From Isoetes taiwanensis (taxonomy: Eukaryota > Streptophyta > Lycopodiopsida > Isoetales > Isoetaceae): DNA of 64,000 nucleotides. The translations under genes and the position numbers were made by a program. The notes under the pieces are model-generated. The model had not been told where the DNA came from. It saw nothing but the letters and a program-made list of their open reading frames with translations, and searched no databases. Positions within the stretch are counted from its first letter, which is position 1. Each line of letters opens with the position of its first letter. Positions 1 to 10,804 of the stretch are shown here, one piece after another. The stretch spans positions 122,001-186,000 of the forward strand of contig JAJEKV010000242.1 of NCBI GenBank assembly GCA_021234155.1, given 5' to 3'.

Positions 1-449
1 GAGAATCGGTCGGTGGTGCTGAACCGCCGGACTGATCTCAGAATAAATCAACAAGAATAGATTGAATGAACTTACCGGGATATAGCAGGTTGATTCGATC
101 GATTTGGAGCCAAGTTTGCATAGAAGGTCGGTCGAATTGCTACGATATATGGGTCAATCCCATTGCTACAAAGTGACCTGGAAGCTACAAAGAATTTCAA
201 TGGTTCAAATGATTTCAGTAGACTTAATGACGTATAGTATTGCTCAATGGTTTTGCTTGGCCATCACATTGCAAGTGTTTTGTGTTAAAGAAGTTCTAGA
301 ATATATATGAGATACTTTCATTTATGAGAGATCTTATGTGCATATGTTGATCATACCATTGTATTTGCTTTCATTAAAATGTTTGAGGTTGCAACATTGA
401 AGAATAGATGAATTGAAAACTTGCCCATTAAATTTATTTTTTCTCTTCA
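1..449 (+). repeat. 5' LTR of the copia element (first ~80 bp outside window)
   Basis: Position 1 aligns with 5441 of the 3' LTR; the two run in parallel through the shared TGAATGAACTT, ATTGCTCAATGG and CTTGCCCATTAAATTTA segments. Small indels and substitutions separate the LTRs, so the insertion is not very recent. The LTR ends in CTTCA at 449, one base before the primer-binding site. Confidence 0.85.
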
Positions 450-450
450 T

Positions 451-466
451 TGGTATCGAGCAGGTT
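451..466 (+). other. tRNA-iMet primer-binding site of the copia element
   Basis: TGGTATCGAGCAGG matches, with a one-base loss, the classical copia primer-binding site TGGTATCAGAGC complementary to the 3' end of initiator methionine tRNA. It lies one base after the 5' LTR, as expected for minus-strand strong-stop priming. Confidence 0.8.
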
Positions 467-474
467 ACTTGTAA

Positions 475-1440
475 AGATGGCGGTCGATTTGGTGCGGGAC
501 TCTCGGCTGCAATTGAGGTGTTCAAAGGGGACTCTGGTTTTCAAGTATGGAAGGAAAAAATAAAACATGTCCTACAGGTAGAAGATCTGTGGCATTTGAT
601 TAAAAGAAGATTCAAGAACTGCGGAGGAATCGGAGGAAGGGGTTGGAAGCACAAGTGTTCTTGTCTTGTGGAGGAAGGATCTTCTCGAAGGAACCACTTC
701 TTTGTAAGGAGACAAACAAGAAGCGGTCGGCTTAACATACGCAAGAGACAAAAGCGGTGGAAGAACATGCCAAGGTGATGGAAGCACAATGCATAATCAT
801 AAGTAAAGTAAGTTCAAAGATAGTTTTAAAGTTGAGAGGTATGCATCCTAAGCTAATGTGGAACTATATGCTTACTAATTATGAGGAGAAGACTTCTTCT
901 CAAATTGATGTGCTAGAAAATGAATTGAGAAGATTGAAGTTCAAAGAAGGAGATGATGTTAATGAGTTCCTGCAGACTTTTGATAATATAATTGCAGATT
1001 TAGAAGGAGCGGAGTACTTTACACTCAACAACAAGGTGTTGGCAATGTCAAGAGTAATAAGTCCGGGGAATATTTCCATGTTCATAAAGCAATTGCCAAG
1101 ACAAAATGGGAGGCCGAGAGAATCTTGAAAACGTAACTTGAAACAAAGCAAAGTTCTAGATGAAGAGAGACTGCTCAGATATACTATGCAAAGGGGAAAG
1201 GAGCCAGCAAAAGTAAGTGGGAAACACGAAAAGGAGGTAATCTTGGACCCTGCTACAATTGCAATCAGTATGGTCATTTAAAGATAAATTGTCCTAGTCT
1301 AACAAAGGAGATAAGTTGTTATAACTGTGGAGGGAGAGGTCACTATGCATCCAACCTGCCCACCAAAAAGAGAACTCAAATTCAAGGGGAAGAGGCAGAG
1401 GAGGAAGAGGAGCATTAGGAAACAGAGGCAGGGGCAAAGG
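475..1440 (+). pseudogene. copia Gag with two CCHC zinc knuckles, frameshifted
   Basis: The N-terminal part contains FKGDSGFQVWKEKIKHVL followed by a DLWHLI segment, the usual start of copia Gag. Residues encoded by 757-1128 form the helical UBN2-type capsid region. A perfect CX2CX4HX4C knuckle (CYNCNQYGHLKINC) is encoded near 1252-1293, and a second, missing its last Cys, near 1318-1350. The frame changes at least three times between 475 and 1440. Gag would package the element RNA in cytoplasmic particles. The reading is based on motifs; no intact protein can be made. Confidence 0.75.
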
Positions 1441-1453
1441 AAGAGGCAAAACT

Positions 1454-2450
1454 GTGAACTTTGAAGCAAATGTGGCTGAGGAAGTACCTTTGGAGGAAGA
1501 AGAGACAAATGAAGATGCAGAGGTAAATAAAAATAAAGTTTTAGCAGCTTGGGATAAGAAAATTAATGATGATCTTCTCATTCTAGATAGTGGAGTTGAA
1601 AAATCGATAACTGCTCAAGCTCAATCTTTGAAGATGGTAATTGGAACAAAAATGGACACATTCAAGTTGGGAATGGAATTCTGAGGAGGAAGACATTGGA
1701 GTGCTTGAACCATTTGATCTAAATGGAAATGTTGTAAATCTTAAGAATGTACTCTGGTGTACCAACTTTGGTCGAAATTTAATATCAATTTCACAGTTGG
1801 TTGACTTAGGGCTTCAAGGTTGTTTTTGAGCAAATGCACCGCAAAATCTTTGAAGGAGAAACCGAAATTCCTTGGAAGACGTGTTGGGAATTTGTTTGGA
1901 TTAGAAAAGACAAAATATCAATGCTGTAAATCTGGTTGAAATTCCAAACATTATAACTTGGCATGAAAGATTGGGACATACAAACATTAAAAATATTGAA
2001 ACTATGATTAAACAAGGCTGGCTCAAATCCCGACCACAAAATTGAGAATTATACATGCAAGGGTGCATGCTTGGTAAACAATGTAGGATTTGCCGTTAAG
2101 AGATCAGCCAAAAGGGCAAAGGGGATTCTTGATTTGATTCATACCGACTTGTCGCGAACCTACGAATGTTACAGGGAATCACGGGGAAAAAAATATTTTT
2201 AACCCTAATTGATGATTACAGTAGAAGAACAAGGGTATATTGCTTAAGGAGTAAAGATTTGGCATTTGAGGCGTTCAAGAATTTTGTAGCTGAAGAGGAA
2301 TGCTCAATAGGGAGAAGAATAAGGTGCGTACGATCAGACAGGGGAGGTGAGTACATGTCTAATAAATTCAAAGGTTTTTGTGCCAGTAGAGGAATAAAAA
2401 GATAATATACTTGCAGTCACACTCCACAACAGAATATGTAGCAAAATAAC
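1454..2450 (+). pseudogene. copia protease and N-terminal integrase, broken
   Basis: LLILDSGVEKSITAQ near 1570-1615 is the aspartic-protease active-site region (DSG). WHERLGHTNIKNIE near 1962-2000 is the GAG-pre-integrase signature. The integrase core then shows LIHTDL (first catalytic Asp) and VRSDRGGEY (second Asp, near 2325-2355). PQQN near 2420 is where the catalytic Glu motif should begin, but the sequence decays and then leaves copia homology at about 2453. Stops and frameshifts are frequent. Confidence 0.75.
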
Positions 2451-3439
2451 AGGGGGTTTCTTTTGTATTTTTATACTTTTTTCCTTAAGGTTTTTATATG
2501 ATTTGATGACGGTATTCCATGAGACGTACTAATCGGTACATCTAGAGTGCGCATACGCCGGCCTTTATTTTAGTGCCAACTTCCAATGGTTCACATATGA
2601 ATTTCTCGTTTCGGAAGATGCACGGCTCGACCAAATGCATTTTAGCGTTCTATGGTTTTGTACCAAATTTCTTTACTAAAGCACGAACCGAGAAGGCCAA
2701 GGAACTGCGACCCAAGCTGTTTTTCTCCGACTTGTGTAGCCTGGGATGCATAGCCGAAGAAGTAGAGCGATTTTTTGAGGGTTCTATGGAGCACACCCGC
2801 TTTTGATATGCCGAATCGGGCATAGCTTCTGGTTGGCTCTCCGCAGGCCCCTTTTTTTTAATTCTATGATTCTTTGTGGTGAGTTTCAAGCCTTTCATTT
2901 TTGATTCGACACAAATGGGTTCCTTTGCAAAGTCTAGACACAACTATATTGCCCCGGCTTTGGGATTCTGTCTCCCCGCGGGAACACTCCGGATCCGCTT
3001 GCGAGAGGAGGATTAGAGGGCAGGGAGTGCCAACGCCCATTAACAAATGGAAATCTTGTTAGTGCTCACAATGACTACGAGCTTAGCAAGGTCTTATCCG
3101 GCAAAATGGGACTTCAAAGCAGGTAAATGCACAACTGTGATCTTTTCTAGGTAAAAAATTAGGAAAAATGAGAAAGCTCAACTTCTTAAAAGTCTTTTGG
3201 AGAACATATGTAGCCTCCGATATTTTACCTTGTGGCTTTTGTACATCCGGTATACAACAAATTAATACCTCGGGATGGGGCGATTGAGAAGAGATTGTTT
3301 GTTATAATTACGTGGTTGTTGGAATAATTTGTGACGGGATGAGACTTGTGCGGCCGTAGTGAGCTATGGAGCATGTTGGTATGACCTTTCTTTTCAATTT
3401 TGTGATTGAGGTTTTGCTTTTTGATGTTGGCTTATGCAT

Positions 3440-3640
3440 TATGCTTGAACGAATAGGTGTTATATACGCAAACAAATGCTTCCGGACATTTTGCAATCTT
3501 AGCAATGACCATCCATCAACTTCATTCATTAATGTTGACATCGATGAATGTCCGAAGAAACAAAGGACATACGCTACACTCCAACATTGACTTCTACCGT
3601 AATGGTGAAAAAGTGGATGAATTTTATGGTAGCGGGAGAT
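3440..3640 (+). pseudogene. Thioredoxin-fold fragment
   Basis: One frame encodes HPSTSFINVDIDECPKKQRTY and, after a frameshift, FYRNGEKVDEFYGSG. This matches the thioredoxin order: the strand bearing VDVDE, then the cis-Pro strand and the F-x-NGEKVDE hairpin with its VGA turn. The WCGPC active site is not recognisable upstream, so only the C-terminal half survives. It lies inside the insertion that splits the copia integrase, so it was probably carried there by another element. Identification is by motif only. Confidence 0.5.
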
Positions 3641-4085
3641 CAGGCGAATCGAGGGATCGTGGTCTAGTTGCATTCTTCATCGGTCTTGGACGGCGATGGA
3701 GCATAGAGTTCTCACGGATAGCTAAGTCCAAACTTTTACAAAACTTGTGCAATGGTTGGTTAAAGAAGACCAGAAAAATGAACCGGTACAAAGAGATTGG
3801 TAATTCCTAGTATATACTCGGTCTCTTTTGTTGTTTACGGTCCGATTGACATTTTGTATTAATCTATTTGTCTATTGTTCAAAAGTCGATGTACAGTGGG
3901 AAGTGGTGCATCTTATCTTTTTCAAAACATGTGAGAATGCCTTGTAGTTGCATTAACAAGCAACTTTGCCATGGTGCAGAAAAAGCTACATGTTGAACTT
4001 TTGCGTGCTGATTGGAAACAATCTCTTTGGGTGTGATTAGCAATTAAAGTATTAGCTCTACTATCATTTTCTATTATGATTCATA

Positions 4086-4179
4086 TGCACTAAGGAATCT
4101 CCATGCACAGATATTATATGCACAATATTACATGCACTAAGGAATCTCCATGCACAGATATTACATGCACAAGTGTTTC
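4086..4179. repeat. Two tandem ~47-bp units
   Basis: ATGCACTAAGGAATCTCCAT followed by GCACAGATATTA(T/C)ATGCACAA occurs twice back to back, with a shorter ATGCACAA-type echo at each junction. Confidence 0.8.
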
Positions 4180-4595
4180 TAAAATTGTTACATGCATTTA
4201 TGGATTTCTTAGTGCCTTCCATCCATCATCATTAGAGTATTAGGTAATGTCTATATGTATTCGGGGCCAAAAATTTTTTTACACACACAACTACCATTAA
4301 TATTATTAACACAAACCATTGCATTTGACACATTTAAATTAAAATCCCCCTTAAACCCCCTTTGGTTTGGGTGCATATTACGTAGGGCAGCGAGAGCCCC
4401 AAAAAATTTATAATATATGTACAAAATTAACACCATTAAGTACATATTCTCAAACCTTATAGTATTTTGCAAACCTTAATATACAGTATACAAAAACTTG
4501 TACATGCATACCCCACAAACGAGGATCGCTATGTACGGTCCAGATCTTGGAATAAAGGGCAAATATGCCCATCCGACAGCTCAATGCTATACAAC

Positions 4596-5236
4596 TAAAC
4601 TCAATGCTGTAAGATCAATGATCAAGCACTCAGGGCTACCAAATTTCTTATGGGAAGAAGCGCTTAAAACCATTTTGTAGAAACAAAATGCATTGCCATC
4701 AAGCTTAGATGGTGATCACCACCCGGCTATGGTCGGGAAAAGATGCCAAACTATGAGAAATTTAAAGTGTACCGGATGTCGACCTATACTCATGTGCCCG
4801 AAGAACAAAGTTTTGTGGGTTAGATGACGATCCATGATAACATATCTTGTGGGTTATGATGATCCGGTCTAAGGGTTATAGAGTATATAATCCCGTCAAG
4901 AAAAATATTGATAAGCGAGATGTACATTTTGTTGAAAACCAGTTTGCACAAACCGTGGATATTGAAAAAGATATGGAAATTTCAGGGGAAAGAATTAAGG
5001 AAATGAAATCTGATGACAGGGCAGAAAATACAACATCAAATAATGATGAGATGGGAAACCATTATGACAGTGATGGAGATTCAGAATCAATAGAAAGCAG
5101 TGAAGAAGAAAATATGAGAGGACATGAAGAAAATACTGCACAATATGAAAAAGTTATTCGAAAGCACTTCATTAAAGATACAAAATATTCAAATTTTGGT
5201 GAAAATGAATGCAATATCTTGGAAGCAATTATCTAA
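4596..5236 (+). pseudogene. copia integrase C-terminal part with acidic tail; RT missing
   Basis: After the insertion, integrase homology resumes with HSGLPNFLWEEALKT, then decayed sequence, then YLVGYDD, YRVYNPVKK and RDVHFVEN, the conserved C-terminal end of copia integrase. It runs into an acidic, serine-rich stretch (DSDGDSESIESSEEEN) and stops at 5236 with no reverse transcriptase following, so the element lost RT and RNase H by deletion and would depend on another element. Confidence 0.75.
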
Positions 5237-5344
5237 CTTTAAAGTTCTAATTGCTTCAAGAGAATAACCTAGAAGGTATTCTAGATAGTGAGAAAAATCG
5301 ATGGTGCTATTGTGGTTATAAAGGTATAAGGAAAAACTAAAGAA

Positions 5345-5360
5345 AGAAGAAAAGGGGATT
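5345..5360 (+). other. Polypurine tract of the copia element
   Basis: AGAAGAAAAGGGGATT sits immediately before the TG that opens the 3' LTR, the position where plus-strand priming occurs. Confidence 0.7.
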
Positions 5361-5885
5361 TGAAAGCTTACCTTATGGATACATTGAAGCTACTATTTTG
5401 TTTATCTAAGCTCGCCCAATGTCTTTGAGCCAAACAACAAGAGAATCGGTTTGGTCTGCCGAACCACGGACCGATCTCGAATAAATCAACAAGAATAGAT
5501 TGAATGAACTTTTAGGGATATAGCGAGGTTGATTCGATCGGTTGGGCGCCAAGTTTGCATAGAAGGTCGGTCGAGAATTGCTACAAAGATATGGGTCAAT
5601 CCCATTGCTACAATTGACCCGAGCTTCTGATAATTTCAATGGTTCAAATGATTTCAGTAGACTTAATGACGTATAGTATTGCTCAATGGTTTTGCTTGGC
5701 CATCACATTGCAAGTGTTTTGTGGTAAAGAAGTTCTAGAATATATATGAGATACTTTCATTTATTGAGATCTTATGTGCATAGGTTGATCATACCATTGT
5801 ATTTGCTCAGTAAAAATGTTTGAGGTTGCAACATTGAAGAATAGATGAATTGAAAACTTGCCCATTAAATTTAATTTTCTCTTCA
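5361..5885 (+). repeat. 3' LTR of the copia element (525 bp)
   Basis: It starts with TGAAAGCTTACC directly after the polypurine tract and ends with TCTTCA, matching the end of the 5' LTR. It defines the full LTR length, showing that about 80 bp of the 5' LTR lie outside the window. Confidence 0.85.
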
Positions 5886-6330
5886 TATTTCATTTTATAG
5901 TTCTTGAGGGTCTTTTAGCTGCAATAATCTCTCCTATAACTTCTCCTTAGAAACAATGTCGAAAGCCTTTGCCAAGTCTATGAAAGCTGCAATATAGATC
6001 TTGTCGTTTATTTCGACTATCTCTTAGCAGAGTGAGCTATGTGAAATGTGGTCAATAGTGGAATGCTTAGCGCTAAAACGAAGTGCGCCTACCCATGTTT
6101 CCTTTGCCCATGCTATCAACTGCTGTTCAAGAATTTTGGCAAACATTTTATCAATCGGCCATGATTGTGCGTGCAGTAAATTGGCAGGATGGTTTTGATC
6201 ACCTGCTTTATATATTGGAACTACTTTGTTGATAATCCGTTGAGAAGGAAATCCTTCTTGGAGGATTCTATTGAATATAGTAGTCAGGAATGAGACCAGG
6301 GTAAATTTTAGGGGCCCTAAATGTTTTTCT
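5886..6330 (-). pseudogene. LINE reverse transcriptase fragment
   Basis: On the minus strand, AAFIDLAKAFDIV (encoded near 5940-5980) is RT motif A (FxDxxKAFD). Upstream parts read as the LINE segment with LQEGFPSQRIINKVVPIYKAGD, as in other plant LINE RTs in this window. The copia 3' LTR abuts it at 5885/5886, so copia inserted into this LINE. Frameshifts are present. Confidence 0.7.
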
Positions 6331-7680
6331 ATTCAGATTAAGATTGGCTAGATCTAGAAAAAATAAAAAGTTCATAGTTTTTTTTTTCTGGAGAACTTTG
6401 ATAGAATAAACCCTTTAGTTATCTTCCCGCTTGGCTAAAATATAATTTTTTTTTATATGAAATTCTTGTATTGGCGAAGTTTTCTTGGTTTTCGGCTAAA
6501 GTGCAACTATTTGACTTCAAATTTTGAGGACTCATTAGTACATGAATGACAACTGGTTCAATATGTTTCTATTACAAAATGATAACAAAGATGTTCAAAG
6601 TACAATTCATACGGAACAAACAATATCATTTAAAGGAACACGCATATTTAAGTTGGGTTAAATCCATCCGAATGGCTAACTTGGTGCAGGAGCCCTTTAA
6701 GGTCAACAATTTTACGAACACATCACTACTATTAAACCTTAAAATGCTCACTACATAAGATTCTTCATAGCATTTAACCTAAACAGCTTATAAATTCAAA
6801 TTCAGTATCCATCAAAACATGTTTGAGGTAGCTAATGACAGTCCATAATGAAAGAGGTCCCTGAATAGATTGGCATGGCTATTTAAATTGATCAGGATGC
6901 GCCTAATTAGCTTCAGAGAAAATGATTCAGAACATCATGCTGCAGCTAATCCAAGTTAAACCCTAGGCCAACTAGGGCACTAAGAATTTTCTTCCTTTTG
7001 GAATGGCTATATTTTTTCTTAAAAAATAACCTTTATTAACTCTAACTACAGAATTTGACTAAAGGTCTAAAAAATAGCCATTTGGCAAATCTTAGCCACT
7101 CTGTAATACCCTGAATGGGACAATCTGAGATCCAATCAATCACTTTAGATCCCTAAGCGTTCTATCTAAATGTCTATTCATAAATGAAGCTCCATTCAGA
7201 TTATTATCCATCATACCATATCAATTTTGCAAAGTCCTCCATGTACCCCCAGACAAACTTTGAAGAAAATACACGCAAATATTGCCACTGCATGTTCATG
7301 GGCTATGATGAAAACATGGGTCTACCGATGTCTAACTCGTATTTCTTATATGTTGTCGCTAAGTTCTTATGTTCATCCCCATAATGCAAATGCTAGGGAT
7401 AAACACTTGATATGATTGAAGATTGACCATGAAAGACATTGTTTACTCAATTTGTTAGAGTGAAGTTCATGTCATAAGAAGAACTATTCACAAGTATTGA
7501 GTATAAAAAATGCCAATGTTATAATAGAAAGGGAGTTGTTGTCATTCCTTAGCATTGTCATTAGTTAAATGCCAAAACATATATTCACAGAGAGAAAACA
7601 TACCAGTTTATTTTATTCAATGTCATATTTAATTGCTCTGCAGTTCTTTCAATGTCTATTTAATATCTTTGAACATGCAA
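6331..7680. other. AT-rich stretch without recognisable gene
   Basis: Short ORFs (6546-6758, 7184-7415) have no motif I recognise. Poly(A/T) runs are common. I see no promoter, RNA gene or repeat boundary. Confidence 0.5.
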
Positions 7681-7800
7681 CACTACAAAAAATTTGGCAC
7701 AAAAGTGACATTTATCCTCTTTATTTGATAAACGTCCTTTTGTGCCATTTGGGAGTTCATGTGGCGTTTAAAGCAGCGGTGGATGAGGACATCGCCGGTT
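7681..7800 (+). mobile_element. CACTA-type terminus with hairpin
   Basis: CACTACAAAAAATTTGGCAC at 7681 resembles CACTA-superfamily ends. It is followed by an imperfect inverted repeat: TGGCACAAAAGTGACATTTATC at 7695-7716 (22 bp) pairs with 7727-7747 around a 10-base loop. No partner end or transposase was seen, so it is probably a terminal fragment or small MITE. Confidence 0.45.
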
Positions 7801-7904
7801 TGTGAACATGCAAACCTAGCCACATTGCCTTGTATTCTAGTGCCTATAGGATAGAGGGGTGTTCATAACACATTATAGGAAAGAAGGAAGGAAGGAAGTA
7901 TATT

Positions 7905-9700
7905 TTAACGTCCAATCGAGGCCAAATGCGGCCTATGAGGCCAGTGAGTACAATATATAGCCGGAAAGTTTCCAAACACAAAAGAAAACCACGTAAAACC
8001 CCGGTGACAATGTGTCTCTACCATCGGGATGAAAACCCCCATGTGGGAGGAAAAACCCTTGTAGTAGGCGTTGAGAGGCCCCATCGGTGTGGGCACCAAA
8101 TTCCGGGTGGCCGTGAGGGACTCTCGACGGTGGAGACTTGCAAAATGTAGGGGCCTTGAGGCGCAAACCATTGGCGAAGCTAGCGAGTTGATAATTGCTA
8201 TCTCGCAGCATCGAGATCGGCATGAGCTACTTTCGGGTGTGTGCATATCTTTGGGCATTCCTGTAGAGCATGGTGTTCATCTTCTACTATCGCATGTGAC
8301 AAAGACTGCATAATCTCTCATGGGGGATTCCCCGCCCTCCATCTATACCCCAGCGGCCACCAATCTCAATTCCTGAGATGGTGGGACCCCTGTCCTTATT
8401 GCAGCTATAGCTCTCCATTTTCTTGGTAGAGATGTGTGCCCCGCAAATACCGGTGGGGGGGCCATGTTCAAGTGACCGGATTAACTGCGTGTGGTAGTGC
8501 TGCTTTGGCTTTTTGCAAGAGTGGGCGATCCTATCCCCACGTAGAAATGACAAAGCGCTCATTCAAATAAAACTCCATTTTGCTCCCGATATCAGACATA
8601 TCCATAATGTGTTGATAGTCTATGGACCATCTTTTTAACCATCCCTACAATGCTCCCCGCCACTCTCTTTGCACGTTGTGGCCCTTGTGCCAATAACTTG
8701 AGCGGAGGAAGCGTTGTGCATCCATTCATCCAACCTTATGGAAATATGCAAGATGCCCGTGCATAGCGCGAATCGTGCGAGGGCCAAAAGCCGTCTCATA
8801 TAGCAAAACGGATAAGGCACCGCCGTGTCCTTGGCGCCTAGGTTGTATGTCGTGAAAGCCTCTCGTACCTCTCTAGCTTATCCCAAGTACCCTGCTAACC
8901 TGGCCCCCGGCCCGGCCCCCTTCGCACCTCCACCCCATATAGCAATATGGGTTCCCGCAGTCTTCGAACAGGTGTGCTTTGGCGTGCTTAATCAATCAAG
9001 AGATCTATTACAGAATTCTGTATTACGCATTGCATCACGGGGCTTTCCATCCCAGCGGCTGACCCTTCTTTCTACATAGTCATCCCATAGCATGTTAGCA
9101 AGAGAAATCGATTCCCGTGATACTTAAAGGTCCTTACAACTTCCATCCTTTGTCCTCTCGTAATAGAGGTGCGGGATATCATGTTTGAGCGAGGGATTGG
9201 CAACAGCTTGTTTCTGTTTGGTTGATCGTCATTCCTGCTATGTCACGGTAATTGACCGAGAGCATCCAAATGTTCCCGCATACTTTAGTTTGTATGGGAC
9301 AATAAAGCCTGGAGATCGCCTCGCATAGAGCAAGCGTTTTCTTTGTATATGCTCTACGCAACCTGGGCCACCACCTCCATGTTCGCTTGCATGTCTCTCT
9401 AACTTGTCAATATAGAGCCCAAAAGCGTTGAGATAACGGGCATCCCCTGTTTAACACCTATGGTCTTTGTTCACACGGTGGTTTGACGCCAGGCAAAGTG
9501 GCATATATTAAAGTCATAGAGCTTGGGTAGATGGCGTTCGCAAATCCGTGGGGACATGTAGCTCGCAAGGCGCTTGCCAACGGTCAGATGGACCGATCAT
9601 ATGCGATCTTAAAATCCATGAAACTTGACAATACAAGTCCGCGTCGTGCATTGCGCGGCTAGCTTCCATAAGGATTACGGTAAAAACCCTGATGATCGTG
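7905..9700 (-). pseudogene. LINE ORF2 C-terminal region and 3' UTR, decayed
   Basis: Minus-strand frames give fragments such as YMRRLLALARFALCT, a segment type found in the C-terminal part of plant LINE ORF2 products. Beyond continuity with the RT at 9.7 kb and the LINE-type 3' end at 7.9 kb there is little conserved, and several overlapping frames of similar length compete because of high GC. Confidence 0.45.
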
Positions 9701-9719
9701 GAGAGGCAGGGCAGAAACC

Positions 9720-10804
9720 TGCCACGGCCAAGCTACGTATTCAGTTTCTCCGCCCATTGCGTTAACTTCTTCTCCAGCACACCTGCTAGAAGTTTTGCGA
9801 GTAACAGACTCACCATGATCATACGGTAGTTGGTGGAGTCATCCTTGCTTCCCCTCTTATGAATAGGGGTGACCTTGCTAACCATCCATTCCTGCGGGAG
9901 GCCCTCTCTGATGGCCTGATTGATTATCCCTGTCAAAGGCCTGAGCAAAGCTGGCCCACCTCAACAGCTCGGCCTGAAGTCCCTGCAAGTCCTTTGCTTT
10001 ACCATTAGCAAGATGCCTAAGACCCTGGTGGATGTCCTCCTCTGAAAGCTGTAGTGTTTCTCCTAGCTGGTCTGGTACGCATGGAATAATTTAAGGGCTA
10101 AACTTAGCTATTTGACGATTTTTTAGGACATTTTCAAAAAACAATTGGCTAAAGTAAATGGAAAAAATTGGGGAAAAAATAATAATTTTAGCTTAACTTT
10201 TTTCAGGACTGCGTCAACCCTAGAGCTCTTTAGCCAAACGCTAGAAAGTAAGAGAGTGAAATTTGGTATTGTTTAGCTAAACCATAGAAACTTTTAGAAT
10301 GAATTTTAGGCTAGTTTAGCTAACATCATTCTAGTTTATAAGAATATATGATTAGTAGCTTAGTTTCTAGCATTATGAATTAATTTGGGTCCTAGACTTT
10401 GCTAATTAGCATTATTTTAGAATGTTTTTACAAAGAAAATGACTAAAATAAGTGAAACAATTGAAAAGAAGTATAGTGATTTGGCTTAATATTTTCTGTT
10501 GGCCACACTATAGAAATTTTTGGGATGATGTTTGGGTTAGTTTAGCTAAACGCTAGAAAGTGTGTAGAGTTTAGCTAAACCACAGAAAGTTTTGGGATTA
10601 ATATCGAGCAAGTTTAGCTAAAGTCATTTTAGCTAATAAGAAATATACGATTAGTAATTTATTCCCTGCTGGTACGTCAGCGATTGCTCCTGGGGGGTCA
10701 TACAAATCCTCCAACTGCTGTCTCCACTGGTCTGAGGTAACATTGCCAGGTGGTTGATGCCTCTTATACAGCACTCTATGCCAAAAGGCTTTTGGCTCGG
10801 TCAT
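9720..10804 (-). pseudogene. LINE reverse transcriptase N-terminal part, interrupted by a MITE
   Basis: Minus-strand sequence at 9950-10060 encodes LSEEDIHQGLRHLANGKAKD, the start of a LINE RT domain, followed by REGLPQEWMVSKVTPIHKRG and NYRMIMVSLLLAKLLAGVL at 9733-9948. The linker at 10677-10804 contains EPKAFWHRVLYKR and EDLYDPP. Without the MITE and one target copy the frame is continuous across the site (IADVP then DQLGETLQ), confirming insertion into an existing LINE. Confidence 0.7.
10072..10676. mobile_element. hAT-type MITE, copy 1 (589 bp, 10080-10668, with 8-bp TSD)
   Basis: The element begins CATGGAATAA and ends TTATTCCCTG, a 10-bp terminal inverted repeat with one mismatch. It is flanked by a perfect 8-bp duplication, CTGGTACG at 10072-10079 and 10669-10676. 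The interior repeats the palindrome GTTTAGCTAAAC several times near both ends, like hAT subterminal transposase sites. There is no coding capacity. A second copy lies at 39334-39937. Confidence 0.92.

Larger units (their letters stand above)
2454..4595. mobile_element. Foreign insertion splitting the copia integrase
   Basis: Copia integrase homology stops after AACAGG at about 2453 and resumes at about 4600 with codons for NAVRSMIKHSGLPNFLWEEA. The roughly 2.1 kb between has no copia similarity. It includes a GC-richer block (2560-3050), a thioredoxin-like fragment (3440-3640), two tandem 47-bp units (4086-4179) and AT-rich DNA. I found no convincing terminal inverted repeats or target duplication, although CTCAATGCT occurs twice at the right edge (4580-4588, 4600-4608). 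Its class is therefore undetermined; a gene-capturing element is possible. Confidence 0.55.
1..5885 (+). mobile_element. Ty1/copia LTR retrotransposon, defective, 5' LTR cut by window edge
   Basis: Two near-identical LTRs (1-449 and 5361-5885) enclose a primer-binding site, gag with CCHC knuckles, an aspartic-protease DSG motif and a copia integrase, in that order, which is Ty1/copia architecture. A polypurine tract precedes the 3' LTR. The reverse transcriptase and RNase H expected after integrase are absent: the reading frame passes from integrase C-terminal sequence to an acidic tail and stops at 5236. The integrase is also split by about 2.1 kb of foreign DNA. Multiple frameshifts and stops show that the copy is dead. 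It sits inside a minus-strand LINE whose remains resume at 5886. Confidence 0.88.

Noticed and set aside
451-466. tRNA gene
   Set aside because: Only the primer-binding sequence is present; no cloverleaf or A/B boxes. The same holds for 62007-62019.
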